Both the position numbers and the translations under genes were made by a program. A model generated the notes under the pieces. The model searched no databases. It was not told where the DNA came from and saw nothing but the letters and a program-made list of their open reading frames with translations. From Salsuginibacillus halophilus (GTDB lineage: Bacteria; Bacillota; Bacilli; Bacillales; Marinococcaceae), in the NCBI RefSeq assembly GCF_003014715.1, contig NZ_PYAV01000018.1, forward strand, positions 1-36,486: a DNA stretch of 36,486 nucleotides, in the 5' to 3' direction. Below, in pieces: positions 1 through 6,471 of this stretch (position 1 is the stretch's first letter; every line of letters starts with the position of its first letter).

Positions 1-13
1 ATTTCAAATTTAT
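1..13. repeat. Left copy of 13-bp terminal direct repeat (putative att core)
   Basis: The sequence ATTTCAAATTTAT here is identical to the last 13 bases of the window. With the integrase gene next to the right copy, the simplest reading is the core at which the tyrosine recombinase exchanges strands. An alternative is a short assembly overlap of a circular contig, which would also join the two ends into an attP-like arrangement. The host gene at the site cannot be seen. Confidence 0.6.
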
Positions 14-128
14 TTTCGGACACGTTGGTAGCGTTTGATTTCTGTTATTTGAAGCTTCAAACCACCGTTACATTAGGGTTTGTTGGAGTTGCCTGCGTGG
101 ATGAACGATTGTTGAAGTTGTTAGTTGC

Positions 129-161
129 GTGATCATTTGTGTGGTCATGGTTGTGATCACC
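129..161 (+). repeat. Three tandem GTGRTCA motifs, candidate integrase arm sites (left)
   Basis: GTGATCATT at 129, GTGGTCATG at 141 and GTGATCACC at 153 are spaced exactly 12 bp apart. Motifs of the same kind lie on the other side of the putative att core at 36350, 36361 and 36386. Short repeats flanking a core are the pattern of arm-type sites bound by the N-terminal domain of tyrosine integrases. The rest of 14-228 has no gene that can be supported. Confidence 0.4.
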
Positions 162-228
162 AAACCACCCTTCCATTTGTTACAGAATTTGTAGTATCAT
201 GAAGGAAAGTTAACAGGGGGACAATATA

Positions 229-906
229 ATGGAAGAAAAAACACCGTTTTATAAGAAGAAGTGGTTCGTAATCCCGGCTACAGTCATTTTAGTAAGCGGG
301 TTGGTTAACGCTGTGAGCGGCGATGATGAGGCGGAGGAGGAAGAAGCCGAGGAAGCTGCGGCGGAAGAAGAGACTGAAGAAGCTGTAGAGGAAGAAGACG
401 AAGAGGAACAGGAAGAAGCTGAACAAGAAGAAGAGGAGCAGGAAGAAGTTGAAGAAACGTTTATGACGCTTGATGAATTCCGCGATAATTGGAATGGTCT
501 CATTAACGGTTTAGAAGAAGACGGCTTGGAGCATTTTGAGATTAGTGAATTTGACGAAGCTCCGAGTACGGACGGTGAAGGTTTTGGATACCGTTTAAGT
601 AACGGCCTTACGATTATGGGCTTCACAGTAGATGGATACATTGAAGAAGTCTACATTGAAAGCGAAATGGAAGCTTTTGAACAAGATCGCTTTGAAGATG
701 TGATGGCATATGGCGTTCTGATCGGCGCTACTAGCCCAGATTTGCCTGAGGAAGAACGTGGCGAGTTGTTGAACGAAGAATTAGGCTTGGATGAGGAATT
801 GAGTTTCGTTGCAGAAACACAAGAAGCTTATGTAAATGAAGTGAGGTATTCTTTGGGCTATTTTGATTCACATGAAATTGTAGTCTTGCGAGCTACGCAG
901 GAATAA
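229..906 (+). CDS. Exported or membrane-anchored Glu-rich protein, unknown function
   Basis: 225 residues. Residues 8-30 (KKKWFVIPATVILVSGLVNA) form a positively charged start followed by one hydrophobic segment, either an uncleaved anchor or a signal peptide. No lipobox Cys is present. Residues 32-78 are almost entirely Glu, Ala and Asp, a low-complexity linker. Residues 79-225 form a mixed alpha/beta globular part that I do not recognise. An AACAGGGGGACAATATA ribosome site precedes the ATG. The gene stands alone with its own strong terminator, opposite in direction to the lysis genes, at the attachment-site end. This is the usual position of lysogenic conversion or superinfection exclusion genes, but that role is inferred from position only. 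Confidence 0.75.
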   Translation: MEEKTPFYKKKWFVIPATVILVSGLVNAVSGDDEAEEEEAEEAAAEEETEEAVEEEDEEEQEEAEQEEEEQEEVEETFMTLDEFRDNWNGLINGLEEDGLEHFEISEFDEAPSTDGEGFGYRLSNGLTIMGFTVDGYIEEVYIESEMEAFEQDRFEDVMAYGVLIGATSPDLPEEERGELLNEELGLDEELSFVAETQEAYVNEVRYSLGYFDSHEIVVLRATQE

Positions 907-916
907 CGGTAATTAG

Positions 917-943
917 AGAGGAGCTGCGTGCTCCTCTTTTTTT
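917..943 (+). terminator. Rho-independent terminator after the exported protein gene
   Basis: GAGGAGC (918-924) and GCTCCTC (930-936) form a perfect stem with loop TGCGT, extended by an A-T pair, followed by seven T. It lies 11 bases after the stop codon and isolates this gene from the operon at 1055. Confidence 0.9.
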
Positions 944-978
944 GTGCAAAAATTTCTCGGAAAAATTTATAAAAACTG

Positions 979-1033
979 TTTACACTCACCGATAACGGTG
1001 GTATATTATAAATACACCAACCGATAACGGTTG
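979..1033 (+). promoter_or_regulatory. Promoter with two palindromic operators
   Basis: TTTACA at 979-984, 17 bp, then TATATT at 1002-1007 is a good sigma-A-type promoter. CACCG-ATAA-CGGTG (987-1000) lies between the -35 and -10 boxes, and CAACCG-ATAA-CGGTTG (1018-1033) lies just after the expected transcription start. They share the core CCGATAACGG and their centres are 32 bp apart, about three helical turns. This is the layout of a promoter repressed by a dimeric protein binding on one DNA face. The protein is unknown; the HTH protein of the same operon (1740) is the first candidate. Confidence 0.8.
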
Positions 1034-1054
1034 CAAAAACAAGGAGGAATTGAA

Positions 1055-1291
1055 ATGAAAAAGTTTGAAGAGCTTAATGAAAACAACAGCACAATTGTAG
1101 AGGTTAACGGTGTCGAGTACCGCACCGTGCAAGATCCTTACGTTGGAGATGACGGAGACGAGTATCACGCTACCGCTTTAGACATTAACAACAACGAATA
1201 TTTGATAACTTGGGAAGTAGTCCATCCGGAAACAACAGACGAATCAGAGGCGTGTGATTGGAAAAACCCGGATGAGGTTAGAGCTCTGTAA
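1055..1291 (+). CDS. Small acidic protein, unknown function
   Basis: 78 residues, starting MKKFEELNEN. The start is set by AAGGAGG seven bases before the ATG at 1055; an upstream in-frame start at 1031 would lie over the operator. The protein is acidic with several predicted beta strands (VEVNGVEYRTV, NNEYLITWEVV) and no membrane segment. I do not recognise a family. It is the first gene of a three-gene operon and its TAA overlaps the next ATG by one base (TAATG), which implies translational coupling. Confidence 0.7.
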   Translation: MKKFEELNENNSTIVEVNGVEYRTVQDPYVGDDGDEYHATALDINNNEYLITWEVVHPETTDESEACDWKNPDEVRAL

Positions 1292-1740
1292 TGCGCAAGG
1301 ATTTAACTGGGCGCAAGTTCGGCAGCTTATCAGTTGTTGAACTTGCACAACCCGACGAAAACAACGATCGTAAATGGATTTGCAAATGCGATTGCGGCAA
1401 TATCACTCATGTATATGGGTATTCTTTGAATCACGGTCATTACAAAAGCTGTGGATGTCAACATGCCGCTAAAAGAGACGCCGGGCTTAAGCAACACATT
1501 AACGCTGACACAACCTTTGGTACACGTAAATCTGCGCTAACATCAAAACTCCACAAGAAAAACAAGAGTGGGCATAAAGGTGTGCGTTGGGTTGAGGCGA
1601 GAAGAAAGTGGCAAGCTAACATTGGTTACCAAGGTAGGCAAATTAACCTCGGATACTTTAATGACAAAGAATCTGCGATCATTGCCCGAAAAGCAGCGGA
1701 AGAAAAATACCATAAACCACACTTAGAGGATGATGTTTAA
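1291..1740 (+). CDS. AP2-domain DNA-binding protein with N-terminal Cys cluster
   Basis: 149 residues. The N-terminal part (5-58, LTGRKFGSLSVVELA, then C31-x-C33-x-C35 and C54-x-C56) is the probable zinc-binding module often found in phage homing-endonuclease-like proteins. Residues 93-141 (SGHKGVRWVEARRKWQANIG, then LGYF and AIIARKAAEEKYH) match the AP2 DNA-binding domain. No HNH catalytic motif lies between them, so this is probably a DNA-binding protein or the remnant of a homing endonuclease, not an active nuclease. It overlaps both neighbours by one base, so it is an integral member of the operon. Confidence 0.8.
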   Translation: MRKDLTGRKFGSLSVVELAQPDENNDRKWICKCDCGNITHVYGYSLNHGHYKSCGCQHAAKRDAGLKQHINADTTFGTRKSALTSKLHKKNKSGHKGVRWVEARRKWQANIGYQGRQINLGYFNDKESAIIARKAAEEKYHKPHLEDDV

Positions 1741-2171
1741 TGCTTGAAGAAGTGAGACGTCTGTTTGAAAGCGAAGTCACAACTTATAAAATCAGCAAAG
1801 AATCCGGCGTGCCGGAAAACACGGTGCGCCGCTTACGCAGCGGAGAAGCTAAGCTGGAAAATGCGACATACAAAAATATTGAAGCTTTGCACAACTACTA
1901 TTATAAAGGAGCGGATAGCATGAATATGACAATCGAAAAGAAGAAAAATGGCAGTCACGTTACAGGGGAAGATCAGTTATGGGAATACGGATTGCAGGAA
2001 AGCTATAATAAAAAAATGGCCGTCAGCGATGTGCAGGATATTATGAGGGGATATGAAACGACGTGGGAAGCTGACCACGAAGAAAAGGAGCATATCGAAG
2101 CGTTAGAGCCGGGTCAATATGATGTGGATGAGGGCGACTTTACCTACTACATTAAAATAGCAGGGGAGTAA
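1740..2171 (+). CDS. Small HTH regulator, possible autorepressor of the operon
   Basis: 143 residues. Residues 10-50 (SEVTTYKISKESGVPENTVR, then RLRSGEAKLENATYKNIEAL) form a Cro/XRE-like helix-turn-helix of the type seen in small Bacillus plasmid and phage proteins. The remaining acidic part from about residue 55 is unknown. A second in-frame ATG preceded by AAAGGAG occurs near 1920 and could give an internal product without the HTH. As the only recognisable sequence-specific regulator encoded here, it may bind the CCGATAACGG operators at 987-1033. This is inference. Confidence 0.7.
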   Translation: MLEEVRRLFESEVTTYKISKESGVPENTVRRLRSGEAKLENATYKNIEALHNYYYKGADSMNMTIEKKKNGSHVTGEDQLWEYGLQESYNKKMAVSDVQDIMRGYETTWEADHEEKEHIEALEPGQYDVDEGDFTYYIKIAGE

Positions 2172-2179
2172 TCCCCTGC
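2160..2179. terminator. Bidirectional terminator between convergent operons
   Basis: GCAGGGGA (2160-2167), loop GTAA, TCCCCTGC (2172-2179): an 8-bp perfect stem overlapping the stop codon of the HTH gene and lying three bases after the amidase stop. T-rich sequence follows on both strands (CTTATTT; TATTTTA), so it can end both the left-end operon and the late structural/lysis transcript. Confidence 0.8.
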
Positions 2180-2181
2180 GC

Positions 2182-2955
2182 TTATTTCACCAACGCCTGC
2201 CGACTGGCGATGATAAACGTGAGCCACGTCAATTCGCTGTTGCTCAATTCGTGATTCTTCACCGCTTCGTGCCAGCGCCCTTCGTCAAGCAAGCCTTCAT
2301 CCTCCATGTCTTTTACCTTCTCAGCCATCTGCTCCCACTGCCAATTTTCAAGCTTCATTTCATCATCCTCCTCTTCGTTTTCTGATTCACTGGATTTGCG
2401 TGTCAGCCCAGCGGCTTCCACGATACCGCGCGCATGCCCACGCGCAATGTCCGTAATCACCTGCTCCTGCTTCAAAAGCTCCGCGTCATTCGCGTTGTCT
2501 AAAAACAGCGATTCAGTTAAAACGCTATACATACTTTGATACGTGTTACGCAACACAGAAAAGTTAGCCTGCTTCAGCCCGCGATCGGTGATGCGGTCGT
2601 GTTGCTCAATGTGCGATTTAATTTGCCGGTGCAGCGCTTCTCGCAATTCAGCAGATGCGCTGGAGTTGTTGTGCATAAACGTTTCGATACCATTCGCCGA
2701 GCCGTTGAATGCGTTCAAATGTACGCTGACAAAGAAGTCAGCGCCCCAGTCACGCGCCATTCGCGCACGGTCTGAAAGTTGAATGAATCGGTCATTCGAG
2801 CGTGTCAACCGAACCTCTACGCCTTCATACTCACTTTCGAGGATTCCTTTAGCTTGCTGGCTGATATCAAGTACAAGTGCTTTTTCCGTCATATCATAAG
2901 CAGATACGCCTAGATCATGTCCACCATGTCCGGGGTCTATCATTACTTTAACCAT
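2182..2955 (-). CDS. N-acetylmuramoyl-L-alanine amidase, phage endolysin
   Basis: 257 residues. Residues 1-182 are an Amidase_3 zinc hydrolase domain. The DPGHGGHD motif supplies H10, and E24, H79 (SVHLNAF) and the catalytic E148 (TESLFLDN) complete the site. It cuts the amide bond between muramic acid and the stem peptide. A Glu/Asp-rich hinge (187-200) leads to a 57-residue C-terminal module (LENWQWEQMAEKVKDMEDEG) of the kind repeated at the end of many Bacillus phage endolysins. There is no signal peptide, so release depends on the holin encoded immediately upstream, with a TAATG overlap. This is the last gene of the late operon. Confidence 0.93.
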   Translation of the reverse strand: MVKVMIDPGHGGHDLGVSAYDMTEKALVLDISQQAKGILESEYEGVEVRLTRSNDRFIQLSDRARMARDWGADFFVSVHLNAFNGSANGIETFMHNNSSASAELREALHRQIKSHIEQHDRITDRGLKQANFSVLRNTYQSMYSVLTESLFLDNANDAELLKQEQVITDIARGHARGIVEAAGLTRKSSESENEEEDDEMKLENWQWEQMAEKVKDMEDEGLLDEGRWHEAVKNHELSNSELTWLTFIIASRQALVK

Positions 2956-3248
2956 TAGTGACCCTCCTCAAGCTGCTTGATGTGCTTCTTTTCATCGGCA
3001 GACTCTTTGCTTTTCTTGCCTAACTCAAACAGTCCGGTCGCTGATAAGCCTGCAATTCCACCAGACCACCCGGAATGTAGCAGACTAACGCCAAACACCG
3101 GAGCAGCTGCAAGACCTAATAAAATACCGACCACCAGTGCGGCGATCGGAAGAAAGCTCTTCGGGATAACACCGCTCTTTTTCACGGCTTCAACAACCGC
3201 TGTTGCAATCGGCGCCACGGCTGTTGCTGTTGCTAAAATTTCGGTCAT
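2955..3248 (-). CDS. Holin
   Basis: 97 residues with two hydrophobic stretches: a weak one at about 5-22 and a strong one at about 32-55 (FLPIAALVVGILLGLAAAPV), perhaps with a third Gly/Ala-rich segment at 60-75. It ends in a charged tail (KKSKESADEKKHIKQLEEGH). Size, topology and position between the XhlA-like protein and the amidase fit a small phage holin, resembling the A118 holin. A TAGGAGGG ribosome site precedes the start. It forms the membrane holes that let the amidase reach the wall. Confidence 0.85.
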   Translation of the reverse strand: MTEILATATAVAPIATAVVEAVKKSGVIPKSFLPIAALVVGILLGLAAAPVFGVSLLHSGWSGGIAGLSATGLFELGKKSKESADEKKHIKQLEEGH

Positions 3249-3259
3249 ATCAAACCCTC

Positions 3260-3592
3260 CTAATTATAGTAAGCGAACAGAATTGGCAATAAAAAAATCA
3301 CAACAGGTACGATTACGCCGACCGTTGCGATTTTCTGCTTTTTTTCACTATCTTCTCGTTTACGTTGACCTCTTTTGTATTCGCTAAAATCTTGCTTTAA
3401 TTCTTCTGCTGCTTCAGTTGCTTTCTGTGCAAGCTCCTGAGCTTCCCGACTACGTTCGTTTGCTTCTTGTATGCGGGGAAGGCTTTCTTCAATTTGGGTC
3501 AGTCGGTGGTTAATGCCGACGAGTGATTCAGATATCTTCCTCATCTCGTCGTATATTTCTTTGTAACCGACCGTGACGCCCTCTCGCTCCAT
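3260..3592 (-). CDS. XhlA-like lysis accessory protein
   Basis: 110 residues. A long amphipathic coiled-coil region (about 12-85, EMRKISESLVGINHRLTQIE) is followed by a basic stretch and one C-terminal membrane segment (about 88-108, IATVGVIVPVVIFLLPILFA). This matches the architecture of the Bacillus PBSX XhlA family, which works with the holin XhlB in host lysis. It is slightly longer than typical XhlA. The ribosome site is AAGGGGG. Confidence 0.8.
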   Translation of the reverse strand: MEREGVTVGYKEIYDEMRKISESLVGINHRLTQIEESLPRIQEANERSREAQELAQKATEAAEELKQDFSEYKRGQRKREDSEKKQKIATVGVIVPVVIFLLPILFAYYN

Positions 3593-3603
3593 TTTTAGCC
3601 CCC

Positions 3604-4746
3604 TTAAAGTGTGGAGTCAGCCTTGTGCGTCGCACGCTTGACCTTATCTATAAATGTCGGTGTTTTACGCCCAAAAGTGGCTTCAATTGAGCGGCCGGAT
3701 CGATCGTACACCTCACGCACTTCTGTCACGCGCGCGTTGAGTGTCACGCCCCAGCGCTTAGACTGCACCGTTACTTTGTCGCCTAAATTCCAAGCTTCTT
3801 CATATATAAATGGAGACTTCTCGAGGATTTCAGCTTCGAATGTTGTCTCGCTCGACATCTCGTTAAGCTCATCCTGCCCACGCGCTTCAAGCCGCTCGAT
3901 CTGCTCCTCTTCGGGAATCTCCTCTTCCTCATCGTCTTCATCATCAACATCGCGTGCGTCTACAAATGATTCAAAGCGCTTAATCCCTTCGCTCTCCTCG
4001 CCCACCTCATGGACAAGGCGGTCTGTGCCCTCGCCCTGCCCGCCTACGTAAGTGTCGCTAACATAATCAAGCAGGGAATCAATGAAGGTTTGCTCCGATA
4101 TGCTTTGATATTCCGGCGAAAAGATGACCGGCGGGTTGTCGCTCTGGTCGGCAGTCACGTCTTTGCCCTCTATCACGTCAAATACTAGGCTAGGCTGATC
4201 GTAATCAACGTAGATGTGCCAACCGATATCGGCGCGTTTGGCGATTGTCTCAAGCTCTTCGTGCAGCTCCTTATAACGTGATTCGAAGCTGACGTGGTCG
4301 CCGCGTTCCTCATCTTCTGCAATCGCAAGCTGTTCCACCTTCCGGTTTGTCTTGTCCGGGTCGGTGAGGTTGTTTTCGACATAGTGTTTAAGCACCGTCT
4401 CGCCTTGTCCACTCCTGCGGTCATAAGCCGTGTGATCCGGCGGTAAAGTAACACGCTGCTTTGTTATGCCGTCCAGCGTAACACCTTGTATCTGCCAGTT
4501 TTCCGTTTCTGCGCCGTTTTCGTCTACGCTGATTTCGCAATGGCGGATGATGCCCGCCTTCTCCGTGTTGCCGTGCAGGATGATGATGTTGTGCTTCTCT
4601 AGCTTGTCTGCATTCTGCGCCGCGCGGTTCACAAGCAAGTCAAACTCGCCGGTGCCCTGCCATGAGCGCGTGATCTCGAATGTGTCGTAGCTGTCGATCT
4701 CGCCAAGCAGCTCTAAATCCGGTGACAAAATACGGATGGGGTACAT
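3604..4746 (-). CDS. Tail protein, Gp37-like (ReqiPepy6 family)
   Basis: 380 residues. The start (MYPIRILSPDLELLGEIDSY) and the ITRSWQGTGEFDLLVN stretch match the siphovirus Gp37-like tail family, whose members sit at the tail tip and resemble the tail-associated hub. Residues 265-285 are a run of Asp and Glu, probably a flexible linker, followed by a C-terminal beta domain (LNARVTEVREVYDRSGRSIE). Position is unusual: it follows XkdX and two terminator-like hairpins instead of directly following the distal tail protein. A perfect AAAGGAGG ribosome site precedes the ATG. Confidence 0.82.
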   Translation of the reverse strand: MYPIRILSPDLELLGEIDSYDTFEITRSWQGTGEFDLLVNRAAQNADKLEKHNIIILHGNTEKAGIIRHCEISVDENGAETENWQIQGVTLDGITKQRVTLPPDHTAYDRRSGQGETVLKHYVENNLTDPDKTNRKVEQLAIAEDEERGDHVSFESRYKELHEELETIAKRADIGWHIYVDYDQPSLVFDVIEGKDVTADQSDNPPVIFSPEYQSISEQTFIDSLLDYVSDTYVGGQGEGTDRLVHEVGEESEGIKRFESFVDARDVDDEDDEEEEIPEEEQIERLEARGQDELNEMSSETTFEAEILEKSPFIYEEAWNLGDKVTVQSKRWGVTLNARVTEVREVYDRSGRSIEATFGRKTPTFIDKVKRATHKADSTL

Positions 4747-4766
4747 GCGCCACCTCCTTTCGGCAT

Positions 4767-4793
4767 AAAAAATACACCCTCATTTGAGCGTGT
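4767..4793 (-). terminator. Terminator-like hairpin upstream of the Gp37-like gene
   Basis: On the minus strand ACACGCTC-AAAT-GAGGGTGT folds with one internal G-G mismatch and is followed by TATTTTTT. It ends only 20 bases before the Gp37-like start codon, so it can only be partial or regulated in the late operon. Confidence 0.65.
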
Positions 4794-4823
4794 TAGTTAC
4801 TGCGCATTATTGTCCTGCTGCAT

Positions 4824-4850
4824 AAAAAAATAGACCGCTAGTCGCCGTCT
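4824..4850 (-). terminator. Terminator-like hairpin at the end of the XkdX gene
   Basis: On the minus strand AGACGGC-GACTA-GCGGTCT, a six-pair stem with one mismatch, overlaps the XkdX stop codon and is followed by ATTTTTTT. Together with the hairpin at 4767 it makes a tandem pair inside the structural operon. Confidence 0.55.
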
Positions 4851-4981
4851 TGTTCATGATCCATTATCTCTTCTTTTTCTTCTTCTGTAATATATCCTAA
4901 CTCAACCGCACGTTCTAACGTATCCTCGTCAGCACTACCACGCTTCCATTGGCGTTCAAAAAGTCGGTACTCTGCGCTCAT
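4838..4981 (-). CDS. XkdX family protein
   Basis: 47 residues (MSAEYRLFERQWKRGSADED, then LERAVELGYITEEEKEEI). The pattern F-xx-W followed by L-xx-AV-x-LG-x-ITEEE is the signature of the short XkdX proteins encoded after tail fibre genes in many Bacillus phages. The ATG overlaps the previous stop codon by one base (TAATG). The function of XkdX is not known; it is a marker of the baseplate/fibre region. Confidence 0.85.
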   Translation of the reverse strand: MSAEYRLFERQWKRGSADEDTLERAVELGYITEEEKEEIMDHEQDGD

Positions 4982-5292
4982 TAACCATCGACCTCCATCA
5001 TTAGTTTCATGATTAAATCGTCTTGATCTGCTTGCGATAACTCTAAATCTTCGTTTTCTTTTTCTAATCGGTTTATTTTTTCTTTAACTGTTTCAGGTAA
5101 TTCATTTTCGTTTTCAACGTCACCTATTAATTTTCGATACTCTTGTTTAACTTCTTTCATTTTTTCATTAGAAATCGGTTCTTCTGGAATATCTTCTACA
5201 CTTAATACTTTTTTTATTGCATCTTTTGCTTCTTCTTCAAAAGCAGGATTCCAATTAATTACATGCCCTGAATTAGACAAACGTTTAATCAT
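4981..5292 (-). CDS. XkdW-position tail protein, coiled coil
   Basis: 103 residues, acidic. Residues 65-95 (EKINRLEKENEDLELSQADQ) form a heptad-like coiled coil ending in DDLIMKLMMEVDG. Proteins with this C-terminal pattern commonly sit immediately before XkdX in Bacillus prophages, as xkdW does in PBSX. The N-terminal part (SNSGHVINWNPAFEEEAKDA) is unrecognised. Probably a small tail fibre or baseplate accessory. Confidence 0.65.
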   Translation of the reverse strand: MIKRLSNSGHVINWNPAFEEEAKDAIKKVLSVEDIPEEPISNEKMKEVKQEYRKLIGDVENENELPETVKEKINRLEKENEDLELSQADQDDLIMKLMMEVDG

Positions 5293-5297
5293 TTATA

Positions 5298-5591
5298 TCA
5301 CCCTTTCTTTACAATAAAACCACTAATGTTGACAGATATAACGCCTGTCTCAGATTCTAATTCATCTCCTCCAACAAAAACAGCATCAAATGGAACTGCG
5401 TGGTTTTGTGCACTGCTATCAGCTTCAGGTTGAAAAGGTACTCCATTTATTAAAAAAGAGTCTCCTGAAACGCTACTGCCCTCTGCTAAGAGGAGTACCG
5501 TTACCTTCCAAACTTCGTCTTCAGGGACAGTTACGCTTTCATCATTAATTTGAATACTAATAGGCTCATTTTCGATTGTTACATTCGACAT
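5298..5591 (-). CDS. Small beta-rich tail protein, possible fibre tip
   Basis: 97 residues, rich in alternating hydrophobic strands (SISIQINDESVTVPEDEVWK, then VISVNISGFIVKKG) with no coiled coil or membrane segment. It follows the long fibre-like protein and precedes the XkdW/XkdX pair, which suggests a small receptor-contacting or capping domain of the tail. The family is not recognised. The start is set by TAGGAGG. Confidence 0.65.
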   Translation of the reverse strand: MSNVTIENEPISIQINDESVTVPEDEVWKVTVLLLAEGSSVSGDSFLINGVPFQPEADSSAQNHAVPFDAVFVGGDELESETGVISVNISGFIVKKG

Positions 5592-5602
5592 TTAATTACC
5601 TC

Positions 5603-6469
5603 CTATCCCATTACAAATTTAATTGCCAAAGCATCTGATTTAGCATCTAAATCAGGCAATTCGCTCTCTGGCACTTTACCGTCTGAATTTAATGAAGCGT
5701 ATCCATCCGGTTGCCCTTTTTCTGCCTTATGCGCAGTAAGATCTTCGTCTACCGCGTCCAAATCTTCCTGCGAAACATACGTTTGACCTTCCAACTCAGC
5801 CATGTAATCATCGAAAACCTGCTGCCATTCAGCAAGCTTGTTATCCAGTTCCTCTTGAAAGTCATCACGTGATTGCTCGTAATCTTCTTTAATGCTTTCA
5901 ATCTCCTGCTTAATGTCCGAAAAGAAGCTCTCCCACTCGTCTACAAACTGGTCAGTTGGCACGGTTAGCATAGAGTTAACTAACCCACACAGGTCTTCGT
6001 CCAGTCGCTCATCCGTAACGTCGTCAGAATCAAGACTAGATGTGTCAGCATGCACGTAAATCTGCGCAAGTGACAGCTCGTGCACGAAGTTATCACGCGT
6101 AAGTTCCGGCGGCTCCGGCTCCTCAGCGGGATCACCTTCAAGCACAAACAGCTTGATATAGCGCGCGGAATTGCGTGTGTCTAATCGGAGTACGACGCGG
6201 TCAATGCGGTCAGTGTCGCTTTCGGGAAGCGAGTGTTCCAGGGTCTTTTCATCCGTCAATTCGTAAAGGTGGCCGTCAACGATCGCCTTTCCTGCTTCTA
6301 CGTAAGATTCAAGTGAATCGTCACTTACGCTAACCTCAAGCGTCGGCTCTTCATCTGTGTGCACCAAACCGCTGCTTAACACTGTACCAAAGTAGTCAGC
6401 AAAGTCAGCTGCTTGATACTTGCGCTCATCATCGCTAGCGCTGTTAAAAAACTTGTATATTTCCGGCAT
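5603..6469 (-). CDS. Baseplate/tail fibre structural protein
   Basis: 288 residues from the ATG at 6469, which has GGGGGTG upstream; a GTG at 6475 overlapping the previous stop is the alternative. The N-terminal part (FFNSASDDERKYQAADFADY, then RIDRVVLRLDTRNSARYIKL) is typical of siphovirus baseplate proteins. Residues 155-215 are a long coiled coil (FFSDIKQEIESIKEDYEQSR). The C-terminal DGYASLNSDGKVPESELP is the recurring motif of phage fibres, often the last element before a receptor-binding tip. Probably a trimeric fibre or upper-baseplate protein. Confidence 0.82.
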   Translation of the reverse strand: MPEIYKFFNSASDDERKYQAADFADYFGTVLSSGLVHTDEEPTLEVSVSDDSLESYVEAGKAIVDGHLYELTDEKTLEHSLPESDTDRIDRVVLRLDTRNSARYIKLFVLEGDPAEEPEPPELTRDNFVHELSLAQIYVHADTSSLDSDDVTDERLDEDLCGLVNSMLTVPTDQFVDEWESFFSDIKQEIESIKEDYEQSRDDFQEELDNKLAEWQQVFDDYMAELEGQTYVSQEDLDAVDEDLTAHKAEKGQPDGYASLNSDGKVPESELPDLDAKSDALAIKFVMG

Positions 6470-6471
6470 AA

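Noticed and set aside
1-228. Search for a tRNA or tmRNA fragment at the att core
   Set aside because: No cloverleaf or T-arm sequence next to either 13-bp repeat.
249-641. Minus-strand open frame rich in Ser opposite the Glu-rich gene
   Set aside because: Poly-Ser is the antisense reading of Glu codons (GAA/GAG); no ribosome site, and the plus gene has start, signal segment and terminator.
2306-2782. Plus-strand frames opposite the amidase gene
   Set aside because: Shadows of a gene with clear catalytic motifs; no ribosome sites.
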